In this document: positions 1 through 7,282 of the stretch, in pieces | Layout of the letters: every line of letters begins with the position of its first letter | Position numbering within the stretch: position 1 is the stretch's first letter | Assembly (NCBI RefSeq): GCF_000966975.1 | Contig: NZ_JZWV01001002.1 | Span: 1 to 7,558, forward strand | DNA length: 7,558 nucleotides | From: Streptomyces katrae | GTDB taxonomy: Bacteria > Actinomycetota > Actinomycetes > Streptomycetales > Streptomycetaceae | Direction of reading: 5' to 3' | Program-made: the position numbers and the translations under genes | The notes under the pieces: model-generated | Database searches by the model: none | Told to the model about the DNA's origin: nothing | What the model saw: the letters and a program-made list of their open reading frames with translations, nothing else

Positions 1-2
1 GA

Positions 3-182
3 CACCGCCTGCGTCGTCGCGAGGACGGGGCGGTGCGGTCGCCGACGCCACGCAGCTCTGTGCGGACCGGAAAACGCCGGACGGGAAGGGCCCAGTCTCT
101 CCAGGCAAGGGAAAACGGTGCTGTGGTGGCTGGAGGAGCCGGGCAGCATAGCGGTGTGGCTGATCTGCTGTGGGATGAGTGA
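3..182 (+). CDS. Possible 3' end of an upstream gene (uncertain)
   Basis: The frame that begins at base 3 is open to a TGA at 180-182. That stop overlaps the GTG start of the next gene (179-181) in a GTGA arrangement, which is common between translationally coupled actinobacterial genes. The C-terminus would read GVADLLWDE. I recognise no family in the roughly 59 visible residues. Against coding: third-position GC in this frame is only about two thirds, lower than expected for this organism and no better than in the other two frames, and the translation is Arg-rich. The stretch could equally be noncoding leader DNA. If real, this would be the first gene of a two-gene unit with the 153-aa protein. 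Confidence 0.27.
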   Translation, partial: HRLRRREDGAVRSPTPRSSVRTGKRRTGRAQSLQARENGAVVAGGAGQHSGVADLLWDE

Positions 183-640
183 GCGGTTTCTTCGACCCGG
201 ATCTGATGGGGGCGCTGCCGGACGTGCGTGTTCCGGGTTGCTCGGTGGAGGACTGGCAGGCTGTCCTCGACCTCGTCGAAGAGCGGGGCTGGAAGTACCA
301 GTACTCCGAGGGAGAGACGGTGCTGCCGGTGCCTCGGGCAGAAGCCGTGTTGTCCCGCCCGGTGGATGCGGAGTGCCCGACCTTGCGGGTCTGGCCGACT
401 GACGACGTGCTGGCGATCTTCCGTTTTCTTGAGGACGAGGTCATCGACTTCGACGTCGACTTGCGGGAGTTGCAGGGTCAGGAGCGGCTTGATGTGCTTT
501 GCGGCTTCTTTGGGGAGATTGGGCGGCGTCTGGGCAAGCCGGTCCTGATGGATCCGCAAGGTGACTACGGCCGCCCCGTGCTCGGTTTTGACACCGGGGT
601 CCAGCGGGTCGTTCTGCTGGCTGATCGGCCGGACACATGA
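179..640 (+). CDS. Hypothetical acidic protein, 153 aa
   Basis: Translation from the GTG at 179 gives a compact acidic protein with no signal peptide or membrane segment, so probably cytosolic. Recognisable stretches are SVEDWQAVLDLVEERGW (residues ~22-38), an Asp/Glu-rich block DFDVDLREL near residues 90-98, and a C-terminal GFDTGVQRVVLLADRP. I cannot assign a domain family or function; it resembles the conserved small hypothetical proteins common in Streptomyces. An in-frame TGA directly precedes the GTG, so 179 is the earliest possible start; an ATG at 206 (codon 10) is the main alternative. No good Shine-Dalgarno lies just upstream, which would fit coupling to an upstream ORF that ends at 182. 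A small acidic protein translated behind another ORF could be an immunity or partner protein, but nothing here proves that. Confidence 0.72.
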   Translation: MSGFFDPDLMGALPDVRVPGCSVEDWQAVLDLVEERGWKYQYSEGETVLPVPRAEAVLSRPVDAECPTLRVWPTDDVLAIFRFLEDEVIDFDVDLRELQGQERLDVLCGFFGEIGRRLGKPVLMDPQGDYGRPVLGFDTGVQRVVLLADRPDT

Positions 641-719
641 CCCCGGCTGCCGGCTGCGGTCATCGGACGGTCCGTGCCGTAGCAGGTCCGGGGTGCCGGG
701 GTAACTCCAAGCGTCGTCG

Positions 720-1248
720 ATGCAGCCTGAGACTGCTCAAGCGGCCCTGGTGAAACGGCCCGATGTTCGGTGTCTTTGTGGCACTGGGCGACGGTCCCGC
801 TCATCCGGTCTACCCAGGAGTGGGGTTCATCTCCTACGCCGGCCTGTCACGGCAACGCTGCGACACCGGTACCGCCATCGTCCAGGTAGGGCAGCGCCTT
901 CTGTGCGAGTTCCTCCAGTGCGACACCTGGCTCTGGGAAGCGCGGCTGTCCTTGAAAGCCACCCACAGCCCGACCTGTTCCAGATGTTCGCCGATGCCAC
1001 GGAGCCTGGGCAGAGGCTGCCTGGAACCGTCACCAAGCTGGTTCCCTTCGGGGCCTTCGTCCAGGTAGCCCGTGGCATCGAAGGGCTGGTTCACGTGTCG
1101 GAGATCGCCTGGACGCCTGTCGAGGATCCGTCGGACGTCGTCCAGCTCGGCGACGAGATCACCGGTCGTCGTCACGGCAGTGGACAGGAGCCGCCGGAGA
1201 CTTTCCCTCTCCCGGCGTCAGGCCCTACGCGCTCCGAACGCCATGTAG
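720..1248 (+). pseudogene. Frameshifted two-domain S1 RNA-binding protein remnant
   Basis: The translated pieces match the small actinobacterial proteins with two S1 (OB-fold) RNA-binding domains. The first domain is read from about 757 in frame 1: FGVFVALGDGPAHPVYPGVGF, then VQVGQRLLCEF and WEARLSLKAT. Near 960-968 the homology moves to frame 3: QPDLFQMFAD, RLPGTVTKLVPFGAFVQVA, GIEGLVHVSEIAWTPVE, VVQLGDEIT. At 1164 an apparent extra G moves it back to frame 1: VVVTAVDRSRRRLSLSRRQA, ending at TAG 1246-1248. The N-terminus (ATG 720, MQPETAQAALVKRP) seems to be in frame 3, implying a further shift at about 757-764, because frame 1 has a TGA at 751-753. An intact relative would have about 175-185 aa and presumably bind RNA. 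No clear ribosome site precedes 720. Sequencing error could explain single shifts, but two or three in 530 bases favours decay. Confidence 0.8.
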
Positions 1249-1338
1249 GGGGCGGCGGGTTCTTCCTCGCGGGACGCGGCATTCCCTCACGACCGAATGC
1301 CCCCACCGGCTGGCCCACCGGCCGAGAGTGGCGAGCGC

Positions 1339-1366
1339 CGGACTGTTGTCCGCGGACAACAGTCCG
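1339..1366. repeat. 28-bp perfect palindrome, copy 1 (possible terminator)
   Basis: The left arm CGGACTGTTGTCCG (1339-1352) is followed immediately by its exact reverse complement (1353-1366), giving 14 paired positions with no spacer. The central core is TTGTCCGCGGACAA. It lies about 90 bases after the stop of the S1 pseudogene and about 150 bases before the next gene. As RNA it could form a hairpin on either strand. There is no T-tract, which is usual for actinobacterial terminators. It shares its half-site with the palindromes at 2533-2564 and 7543-7558. A dyad of this kind could also bind a dimeric protein. Confidence 0.75.
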
Positions 1367-1502
1367 CCCTTGAAGCCCATCTCGCACAACGCCGCCGGAA
1401 GCGGGAAGCCGGAACAGGCGATGTTCGTGAACGGGCAGGTGCAGCGCAGCGTCAGCGGAGGGGTTCGAGGTAACCCGTTCGCGTGGGGCGCTCCCTGCCG
1501 CG

Positions 1503-1514
1503 TACGTTCCGCGT
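1503..1514 (+). promoter_or_regulatory. Candidate -10 box for a leaderless transcript
   Basis: TACGTT at 1503-1508 fits the TANNNT consensus of actinobacterial -10 boxes and ends seven bases before the ATG at 1515. No Shine-Dalgarno is visible upstream of that ATG, so transcription could begin at its A. No good -35 box is seen at the expected distance, so the call is weak. Confidence 0.25.
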
Positions 1515-2510
1515 ATGACCAGGACGACGCCGGCCAGGCCGGTTGAGGTGGAGGCCGTGTTCCCCGAGCTCGCGGCGTACCGAGGGCGGACCACGCGTCT
1601 GCACCCGAGGCCCGGCCGGCCGGGGCGGCACGACAGCCATGTCGGCGGGCCATTGCTGTGGCCGGGGGACGAGCCGTGGCCGGTCTGCCGCGAGCCCCAC
1701 ATGCCCGAGACCGAAGGGTACGCACCGGACGAGATCCGCGCCGCCCGGGCCGTGGGCGCCTGGCCGCGGAGCCAGCCGTGGCCAGGCGCCGGCAGCCCTT
1801 GGACGGGTGGGCCGGTGCCCTTCGTGGCGCTCGCACAGTTCTTCGGCCGGGACGTTCCCGGCCTGGCCGCCGGTCCCGGCGGCGCTGACCTGGTGCAGCT
1901 TCTCCGCTGTCCGCTCACCCACGGCCCGTACCTGGAGCGCCGGTACCTCCTGCGGTGGCGGCAGGCCTCACAGACCGAGAGCGCGGACCGCTTCCTCACT
2001 GCCGCGCCCGAAGTGCCGTTGCTCCCCCGGGAGCACGAACTCCCCGAACCCTGTGTCCTGCACCCCGAACAGGTGGAGACCTATCCGTGGGCGGAGGACG
2101 ACACACTGCCGGCTGCACTGATCGCCCGCATCGACGCCTGGGAGGATGCCCAGACGGCGGAAGCCGGCCGCGACGCCCCCAGCTACCAGGGCGACCTCTC
2201 GATCCCACCCGGCTGGAGGGTCGGTGGCTTCCCCAGCTGGGCGTCTACGGGCCCGATGGACATCACGTGCACGTCCTGTGCGGACCCGATGCGGCTCCTG
2301 CTGACAGCCGAGGGCTATGAGATGGACTCCGGCTCGCACAGCTGGATGCCGCTCGAAGACCGCGATCCGTCGCTGCAGGGGATGGCCTCGATCCAGGGCG
2401 GCCAGTCCGTCACCCAGCCCACCCGACTCCGCTTCGGCCGCGACCGCGACCTCCACGTCTTCACCTGCCCGACCGACCCGGGACACCCACCTCGATGGGT
2501 ACTCTCCTGA
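1515..2510 (+). CDS. DUF1963/YwqG-like protein, 331 aa
   Basis: The N-terminal half has the pattern of DUF1963 (YwqG-like) proteins: VGGPLLWPGDEPWPVC at residues 43-58, then VPFVALAQFFGRDVP at 101-115 and GADLVQLLRCP at 123-133, corresponding to the family's GG-x-P-x-x-P and PL-x-x-x-x-Q blocks. The C-terminal part adds Cys252-x2-Cys255 (CTSC) and FTCPTDPGH (Cys318, His324), which could bind one zinc ion; metal binding is my inference. No signal peptide or membrane helix is seen, so it is probably cytosolic. The biochemical role of the family is not established. ATG 1515 is the first start in this frame that fits the family N-terminus (MTRTTPARPVEVEAVFPEL); it has no Shine-Dalgarno and may be leaderless. 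The gene stands alone, faces the large minus-strand gene tail to tail, and ends 22 bases before a strong palindrome. Confidence 0.72.
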   Translation: MTRTTPARPVEVEAVFPELAAYRGRTTRLHPRPGRPGRHDSHVGGPLLWPGDEPWPVCREPHMPETEGYAPDEIRAARAVGAWPRSQPWPGAGSPWTGGPVPFVALAQFFGRDVPGLAAGPGGADLVQLLRCPLTHGPYLERRYLLRWRQASQTESADRFLTAAPEVPLLPREHELPEPCVLHPEQVETYPWAEDDTLPAALIARIDAWEDAQTAEAGRDAPSYQGDLSIPPGWRVGGFPSWASTGPMDITCTSCADPMRLLLTAEGYEMDSGSHSWMPLEDRDPSLQGMASIQGGQSVTQPTRLRFGRDRDLHVFTCPTDPGHPPRWVLS

Positions 2511-2532
2511 CGTACCTCGGTGGTTTCGTGCT

Positions 2533-2564
2533 CCCCGACTTTTGTCCTCGGACAAAAGTCGGGG
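2533..2564. terminator. Bidirectional hairpin terminator between convergent genes (palindrome copy 2)
   Basis: Left arm CCCCGACTTTTGTCC (2533-2547) and right arm GGACAAAAGTCGGGG (2550-2564) pair perfectly over 15 positions around a central TC. The structure begins 22 bases after the stop of the DUF1963-like gene on the plus strand. It lies about 50 bases after the stop of the large gene on the minus strand, so it can terminate both. Pairing of TTTT with AAAA inside the stem gives each strand a short T-run in its transcript. It belongs to the same palindrome family as 1339-1366 and 7543-7558. Confidence 0.78.
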
Positions 2565-2613
2565 CACCTCCGAACTCCTCATCAGGACCCGTGAGGGTGG
2601 GGCGGACGCAGGG

Positions 2614-5600
2614 TCAGTCCGTGGCCGGCCACTCGTACACGGTCGACTCCACCGACATGTCCCGGACACCCTTGAGTCGAACATCCGTCGGAGGCTCGAA
2701 CTCGAAGCGCTTCAAGGGGTCGTTCACCAGGCGCAGGGTGGGCCTGCCAGCGCCCTCCTCGAGGTGCGAGGCGATCACGAGGGTGTAGTTCTCGCCCTCC
2801 GACCACGCCCTGATGAACTCCGAGCGCGTCAGGTTCAGCTCACTGGGGACAGCACGTCCGTGAGCCTTGATCTCGTAGTAGCGCCCGGTCGAGTCGTACG
2901 CGTCGGCACCTACGCCCGCTGCACCTCGCTGGTCCGACAGTTCGACGCCCTTCTCCTCAAGGATGCGGCCGAGGGCGTCGAGGACGAGCTCTTCCTTGTC
3001 GTGGTCCGTGTAATCGAGCGGTGAGTCCTGGTTGCGGGGCGGCGCCCCGCCGGGCCTCGGGTGGGTGAGCGGGGCTACGCGGGGGAGGCGAGGGGGCGCC
3101 GCCGCTCCTCCCGGGCAGGCAGGGGTACTGCCCGGTGCGGTTCCGGTACGGGAGACCTTGCCAGGCAGCGCGTTGAAGGTGGCCGAGTCCACCAGGGGGC
3201 GCGGGTGCGGTGCCGGCTGCGGACCGGCTTGGGCGCTGGGCGACGGACCACCGGCAGGACCACCACCGGGCACGGGTGCGGGGCCACCACCGGGCACGGG
3301 TGCGGGGCCAGTGGCGGACGCGGGTGAGACGCGCGGTGTGCCGGAGCCCCGCTGAGCGGGCAGCTTCCGTGACGGAAGGGCCGCAGCGGGAGCGAGCCGC
3401 GCGCGGCGGTGAAGTTCCTCGGTGAGACGTTGCTGATCCTCCCGGTCCCGCTGTGCGGCGGAGGTGAGTGCGGTCGCGGTGGCGGATTCCGTCAAGCCGT
3501 CCTCCCACACGTCCCGCCAGCCGTGGCCCACGCGCGTTCGGCTTTCCTCGAAGTGGGCGGCGATGGCCGCCCCCGCGCCAGCCTTGGTGGTCAGTGCCGT
3601 GTACGAGCTCAGAAGGAGCGTGTTGCGGCTGCGGTCGATGTGCGCGTCGACAGGGAGCTCGATCGGCTCGTACGCGCCGCCGGGCGCAAAACGGATCCGC
3701 AGGTCGGGGAGGAGCCGGACCTCCAGGGCGGCCAGCCAGCTCCAGCCGGTGAACGCCTCCGCCGTCTCGGGTTCGTCGCGTACCAGGAGGTCTTGGAGTG
3801 CGGTGATTCCCCGCCTGAAGTCCTCCGTGAGGGTCATGTCGGCGGGCCCCTTGAGCCCGAAGCCCGCCACACCGTCCTGTCTCTCGGTCTCGCACAGGAC
3901 TTCCGCGTTCACGGCATCCAGTGGAGTGACCCGCAAGAGCTTGAACAAGTCGGCGAACTGCTGGACGTTTCCGCCTGGCTTCCACAGGGGCAGGTGGTCC
4001 GCCAAGGCCCGTGCGATTGCGGAGTCGGCCACGGCGAACGCCGCCCGGTCCCTGCCCTTGGCCCAGCCTTTCGTCGTCCACAACGGAAGGGTGCGAAGCC
4101 TGTTCTGCAGGCCCAAGGCGATCGGCGCGTCATCGGAGGAGGTCAGGTCCCGCAGGCGGCGCAGGGCGTGGAGCATGACCTGCTCGTGCTCGGGACCGGG
4201 GGCAGTGCCCGTCGCGGAGATCTCCTTCAGTACGTCGATGAGTTCATCGGCGCCGGGCTCGGGGATGCCCAGCACCTTCCACAGGGACGCGACGTCCGAT
4301 CCGGTCAGGGCGAAGGGACGAAAGCCCCGGAGGATCGCGGAGCCCCTGAAGCATTCACCGGATCGCTTCCAGCCCTGGTCGGTCAGTACGAGGTCCTCGT
4401 TCAGGAACTCGTAGCGGATCTCCTTCTCCACCGCTGACTGGGGTGTGCCTTCGGGCCGGTGCGTCAGACGTCGGGCAAGGGACCGGTAGACCAGCAGGGC
4501 CTCCGCCCTGAGACTGTCCGGTACATCGGTGTGGTCGTCGGTACGGCGCTCGCGCAGCTCGCGCAGCCGCTCCATCAAGCGCGGTACGTCGGGGTCACCG
4601 GAGACCCCGAGAGCGGTGAGCACCTCGGTGCGGGTGGCCAGCGCCTCGTGGATGGCCGGGTGCAGGTAGTCGGGATCCTCCGTTCCGTAGAGGGCCTCCG
4701 TGTCCTGCGTGCGCAAGGTGAGGTCGGCCGGGTTCCGCAGGCGTCCCCGGCTGTCTTCCAGCCAGGGGGTCTGCCGGAGCTTCCACACCCACATGGCAGC
4801 CGTGACGCCCCTCTCGGTCCACTTGCGACGACCCCGGGCCATCGAGACGACGGCCTCGTCGGAACTGGTGAGAGGTGCGAGGAGCGTGCGCAGCAGGGCA
4901 GACGTGCGGCGTCGCCGCTCGTCCAGGTCCTTTTCCGAGGTGATGTTCCTGATCACGGCCTCGAGATCACTGCTGATCAGGTCGTCCAGCGTGTAGTTGG
5001 CTTCGTTGTTCCACATCTGGCTCCATCGGCCTGACACGAACCACATGCAGTCCCGCGCGAGGCCAAGGCGTGGATCATTCGGATACGTCTTGATGTATGC
5101 CTGGTGAAGGGAGGCGTTCACTGGCGTGAGCCTGGGGGAGTCCGCCACTCCCAGCAGCCGCAGAAAGCCTGTTCGACTCAGACCGCCTGCCTGAGCTGCG
5201 GAGAGCAGCGACCGCGCGTACGAGCGGCGTACCCATACCAAGCCGGGCGTTCTGCGTGCCGCGACCTCGAACCGGTCTCCGTCGGCGGTCTCCAGCGCCT
5301 GGGGGAGATAGGCGGCGCCGGGCTTCACGCGGCGGGCCTGTTCAGTCCCGTCCGGCTTGTAGGTGAAGCCGTCGAGGTGGATGGTCCGCCCGATGCCCGG
5401 CCCCAGCGAGTTGCGCTGGGCCTTGGGCATCTCACCGAGCGCCCGCTGGAGTGCCATGAGGCGGGCGGCATCCGTCGCCTCGTCGGCGTGGGGGAGCGTC
5501 CCGCCGGTCCTGCCGAGGCGGGCGACGATCCTCAGCACGGCCGGTGTGTCCTCCCGGCGCACCAAGCAGTTCAGGCGACGTAGCCAAGCCGTGACCGCGG

Positions 5601-7275
5601 TCGACGAGCCGTTGTCCTCCGCGTAGGCGGGATGCAGGTCATGGACGATGCCGAGCACGTCCAACGCGCCGGTGGTCTCGCCGGCTACGTCGGCGAACGT
5701 GTTCTGGCTGGGGTCGGGTCGCAGTCGACGCCCGTCCGCGGCGACCACGCAGGCCCTGCCGGTCAGCTCGTGCTCATGGCCGTTTTCGAGGGCGACAGCG
5801 GTGAGTCGCACCAGTCGCGCGACGTCCTGCCGCCTGTCGTCGGAGAACAGGCAGAGTGCGTCCCGGACGCGTACCTCGGGCCGCAGGCCAGCGGCCGCAG
5901 CGGTACGCCAGTCCGCGAGTACCCGACGCCAGCGGCCGCCGCTGTCGCGGACCGCTTCGGGGAGGGCGTGGGGAGCCTGGCCCAGGCGGGCGATGTCACT
6001 GCCGTCGAGCACCCCTGACAATGCGGCCTCCTCGACCGCGAACTCCTTCAGCGGGGCGGGCTTGCGGCCTCCGGGGACGCTCACGGTGAGTTCGACGGCG
6101 AGTGACTGCCGGGCGCGGTCGAGCAGCTCGGCGTGGATCCGGCTTTGCAATACGTTCGGATCGCTGGAGCCGGCCGCGCGGGGCAGCGGAATCAGGTGCC
6201 ATGCCGTGGGGTCCACCCCTTCCAGGACGTCGCGTACGCCGGCTGCCCACAGGTCGGCGATGACCGGCACGAGTTGCGCGTTGAGGTGGCTGCTCGTGAA
6301 ACCCTCACGGTTGGCCACCGGGTCGAACTGGCTGTGGACGCGGGTGGCGACTTCCAGCGCGGCCACGGGCAGACCGGCATGGACACTGCCCCCCATGCCC
6401 TGCGCCAGGGGGAGCGCGACCCCCACCGGCACCGTCGTGCCCAATGCCTTGTCGCTGCGCTTCCAGTCGGCGTGTGGCGGTACGTGAGCGGTGTACACCC
6501 GCCACACTGATCCGTCCGTCGCCCGGGCGTGTTGCACTTTCACCTCTTGCTCGGCGCCGTCGACCAGGAGCCGTTGCAGTGCGACGTCCTCCCAGGACAG
6601 CGTCAGCACGGTGCTGAGCTCGCCAGCGGTCACCTCGATACGGCGAAGGTCGCGCAGGAACAGCAGGGAGGCATCGCTCCACTGCTCGAACCAGGTGAAG
6701 AGCTCCGGTGGTGTCACGGTGTGCACGGTCATGGGGATACGGAAGACCGTCCACTCAGGTCCGCAGATCCCGGCCGGGAACTTCGGCGGGGACACGGGTT
6801 CCAGGCTGTTTCCGGAGAAGCGCACGTGGAAGGGGTGGCAGTGCACTTCCCACACCGTGGTGAGGGCACGGAGGGTGGAGAGGCCGATGCCGAAGCGGCC
6901 GGTGGCAGTGGCATCGCCCTCCTTGCCACTGAGCCAGGGCATCCCCAGAAGAAGGAGATCTGCCGCGTGCAAGCCCGCCCCGTCGTGGGCGATCAGCAGC
7001 TCGTCGGACCGCAGCATGATGCGCAGCTGGCCGGCCCCCGCGTCGTCTGAGTTCTGGACGAACTCGGAGAGCACCTGGAGCGGATCGGCCGAGAAGGCCC
7101 CGGCTCCACGCCGTGCGCCCTCGGCCACCATGCGGTGCACCCCGAGGCCACCACGCAGCCCTTCGTCGAGGAGCCGGACGATGCGTGCGGCATCCGCGAG
7201 CGTGGACACCTCCACCGTCGTGTGCGTGTGCGGGTCTTCCAGCATCATGTGTACCGCTGCTGCGAGAGCGTCCAC
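2614..7275 (-). CDS. Large GHKL (sacsin/Hsp90-like) ATPase with C-terminal DUF3883 nuclease-like domain, NO VEIN-like
   Basis: Numbering is from the GTG at 7275 (about 1553 aa). Residues ~50-150 form a sacsin/Hsp90-type GHKL ATP-binding domain: N-box EFVQNSDDA (Glu71 as likely catalytic base, Asn75 for magnesium, Asp78), DGAG at 98-101 for adenine, and GRFGIG at 126-131 as the lid motif. Residues ~150-1290 match no domain I recognise but show a loose repeat of hydrophobic-Gly-Trp segments followed by LL-x-x-LG(V/I). Residues ~1297-1420 are a Pro/Gly/Ala-rich linker. Residues ~1424-1533 are DUF3883, with Asp1458 and YYEIKAHG (Glu1468, Lys1470) forming a PD-(D/E)XK-like motif. There is no signal peptide or membrane helix. 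Plant NO VEIN shares this order of end domains, and DUF3883 also occurs on bacterial restriction-type proteins. A role in nucleic-acid processing or phage defence is inference. It appears monocistronic within the window. There is no histidine-kinase H-box, so it is not a sensor kinase. Confidence 0.9.
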   Translation of the reverse strand: MDALAAAVHMMLEDPHTHTTVEVSTLADAARIVRLLDEGLRGGLGVHRMVAEGARRGAGAFSADPLQVLSEFVQNSDDAGAGQLRIMLRSDELLIAHDGAGLHAADLLLLGMPWLSGKEGDATATGRFGIGLSTLRALTTVWEVHCHPFHVRFSGNSLEPVSPPKFPAGICGPEWTVFRIPMTVHTVTPPELFTWFEQWSDASLLFLRDLRRIEVTAGELSTVLTLSWEDVALQRLLVDGAEQEVKVQHARATDGSVWRVYTAHVPPHADWKRSDKALGTTVPVGVALPLAQGMGGSVHAGLPVAALEVATRVHSQFDPVANREGFTSSHLNAQLVPVIADLWAAGVRDVLEGVDPTAWHLIPLPRAAGSSDPNVLQSRIHAELLDRARQSLAVELTVSVPGGRKPAPLKEFAVEEAALSGVLDGSDIARLGQAPHALPEAVRDSGGRWRRVLADWRTAAAAGLRPEVRVRDALCLFSDDRRQDVARLVRLTAVALENGHEHELTGRACVVAADGRRLRPDPSQNTFADVAGETTGALDVLGIVHDLHPAYAEDNGSSTAVTAWLRRLNCLVRREDTPAVLRIVARLGRTGGTLPHADEATDAARLMALQRALGEMPKAQRNSLGPGIGRTIHLDGFTYKPDGTEQARRVKPGAAYLPQALETADGDRFEVAARRTPGLVWVRRSYARSLLSAAQAGGLSRTGFLRLLGVADSPRLTPVNASLHQAYIKTYPNDPRLGLARDCMWFVSGRWSQMWNNEANYTLDDLISSDLEAVIRNITSEKDLDERRRRTSALLRTLLAPLTSSDEAVVSMARGRRKWTERGVTAAMWVWKLRQTPWLEDSRGRLRNPADLTLRTQDTEALYGTEDPDYLHPAIHEALATRTEVLTALGVSGDPDVPRLMERLRELRERRTDDHTDVPDSLRAEALLVYRSLARRLTHRPEGTPQSAVEKEIRYEFLNEDLVLTDQGWKRSGECFRGSAILRGFRPFALTGSDVASLWKVLGIPEPGADELIDVLKEISATGTAPGPEHEQVMLHALRRLRDLTSSDDAPIALGLQNRLRTLPLWTTKGWAKGRDRAAFAVADSAIARALADHLPLWKPGGNVQQFADLFKLLRVTPLDAVNAEVLCETERQDGVAGFGLKGPADMTLTEDFRRGITALQDLLVRDEPETAEAFTGWSWLAALEVRLLPDLRIRFAPGGAYEPIELPVDAHIDRSRNTLLLSSYTALTTKAGAGAAIAAHFEESRTRVGHGWRDVWEDGLTESATATALTSAAQRDREDQQRLTEELHRRARLAPAAALPSRKLPAQRGSGTPRVSPASATGPAPVPGGGPAPVPGGGPAGGPSPSAQAGPQPAPHPRPLVDSATFNALPGKVSRTGTAPGSTPACPGGAAAPPRLPRVAPLTHPRPGGAPPRNQDSPLDYTDHDKEELVLDALGRILEEKGVELSDQRGAAGVGADAYDSTGRYYEIKAHGRAVPSELNLTRSEFIRAWSEGENYTLVIASHLEEGAGRPTLRLVNDPLKRFEFEPPTDVRLKGVRDMSVESTVYEWPATD
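3019..3387 (-). other. Low-complexity Pro/Gly/Ala linker of the large ATPase
   Basis: About 120 residues rich in Pro, Gly, Ala and Ser join the large central body to the DUF3883 domain. No secondary structure is expected, so the C-terminal domain is probably tethered flexibly. It contains two exact copies of an 8-residue unit. Confidence 0.75.
3262..3309. repeat. Two perfect 24-bp tandem copies inside the linker
   Basis: Bases 3262-3285 and 3286-3309 are identical 24-mers that begin ACCACCGGGCACGGG. On the minus strand each encodes GPAPVPGG (residues 1323-1330 and 1331-1338), followed by a partial GPAGG. The unit is a whole number of codons, so copy-number change would alter linker length without breaking the frame. 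Confidence 0.9.
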
Positions 7276-7282
7276 GTCCGAA

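Larger units (their letters stand above)
1249..1514. other. Intergenic stretch without a supported gene
   Basis: This 266-base stretch lies between the broken S1 gene and the DUF1963-like gene. It holds the palindrome at 1339-1366. Several frames are open on both strands, as expected from high GC, but none shows a family match, a Shine-Dalgarno or a convincing start. I see no transposase end, tRNA or attachment site. Confidence 0.5.

Noticed and set aside
639..701. ACCCCGGC / GCCGGGGT inverted pair after the 153-aa gene as a terminator
   Set aside because: The arms are only 8 bases and about 45 bases apart, too weak to call in such GC-rich DNA.
720..1373. A continuous 217-codon plus-strand frame read as one intact protein
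   Set aside because: Only its middle part (about 966-1163) matches S1; the start and the tail beyond 1164 have homology in another frame, so it is a composite of in-frame and out-of-frame reading.
1328..1546. Small plus-strand ORF across palindrome copy 1, considered as a transposase remnant or small protein
   Set aside because: The LLSADNS segment is just the palindrome translated, and appears similarly on both strands; no family match, terminal repeats or ribosome site.
1172..1999. Long minus-strand frame (275 codons)
   Set aside because: Arg/Pro/Gly-rich translation with no motif, antisense to the DUF1963-like gene and to the S1 remnant; typical of high-GC antisense frames.
1968..2684. 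Minus-strand frame of 238 codons
   Set aside because: It runs through the terminator palindrome and antisense to the DUF1963-like coding sequence, with no domain signal.
2317..3024. Plus-strand frame of 235 codons spanning the gene junction
   Set aside because: It reads out of frame through the end of one gene, through the palindrome and antisense into DUF3883; the translation matches nothing.
3409..4437. Plus-strand frame of 342 codons
   Set aside because: It lies wholly antisense to the giant ATPase, whose frame carries recognisable motifs on both sides.
5648..6487. Plus-strand frame of 279 codons
   Set aside because: Ser/Arg/Ala-rich antisense frame within the giant ATPase, with no motif.
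2614..7275. Sensor histidine kinase, GyrB or MutL identity for the GHKL protein
   Set aside because: No H-box, transducer or toprim domain follows the ATPase; the EFVQNSDDA form of the N-box and DUF3883 tail fit the sacsin/NO VEIN type instead.
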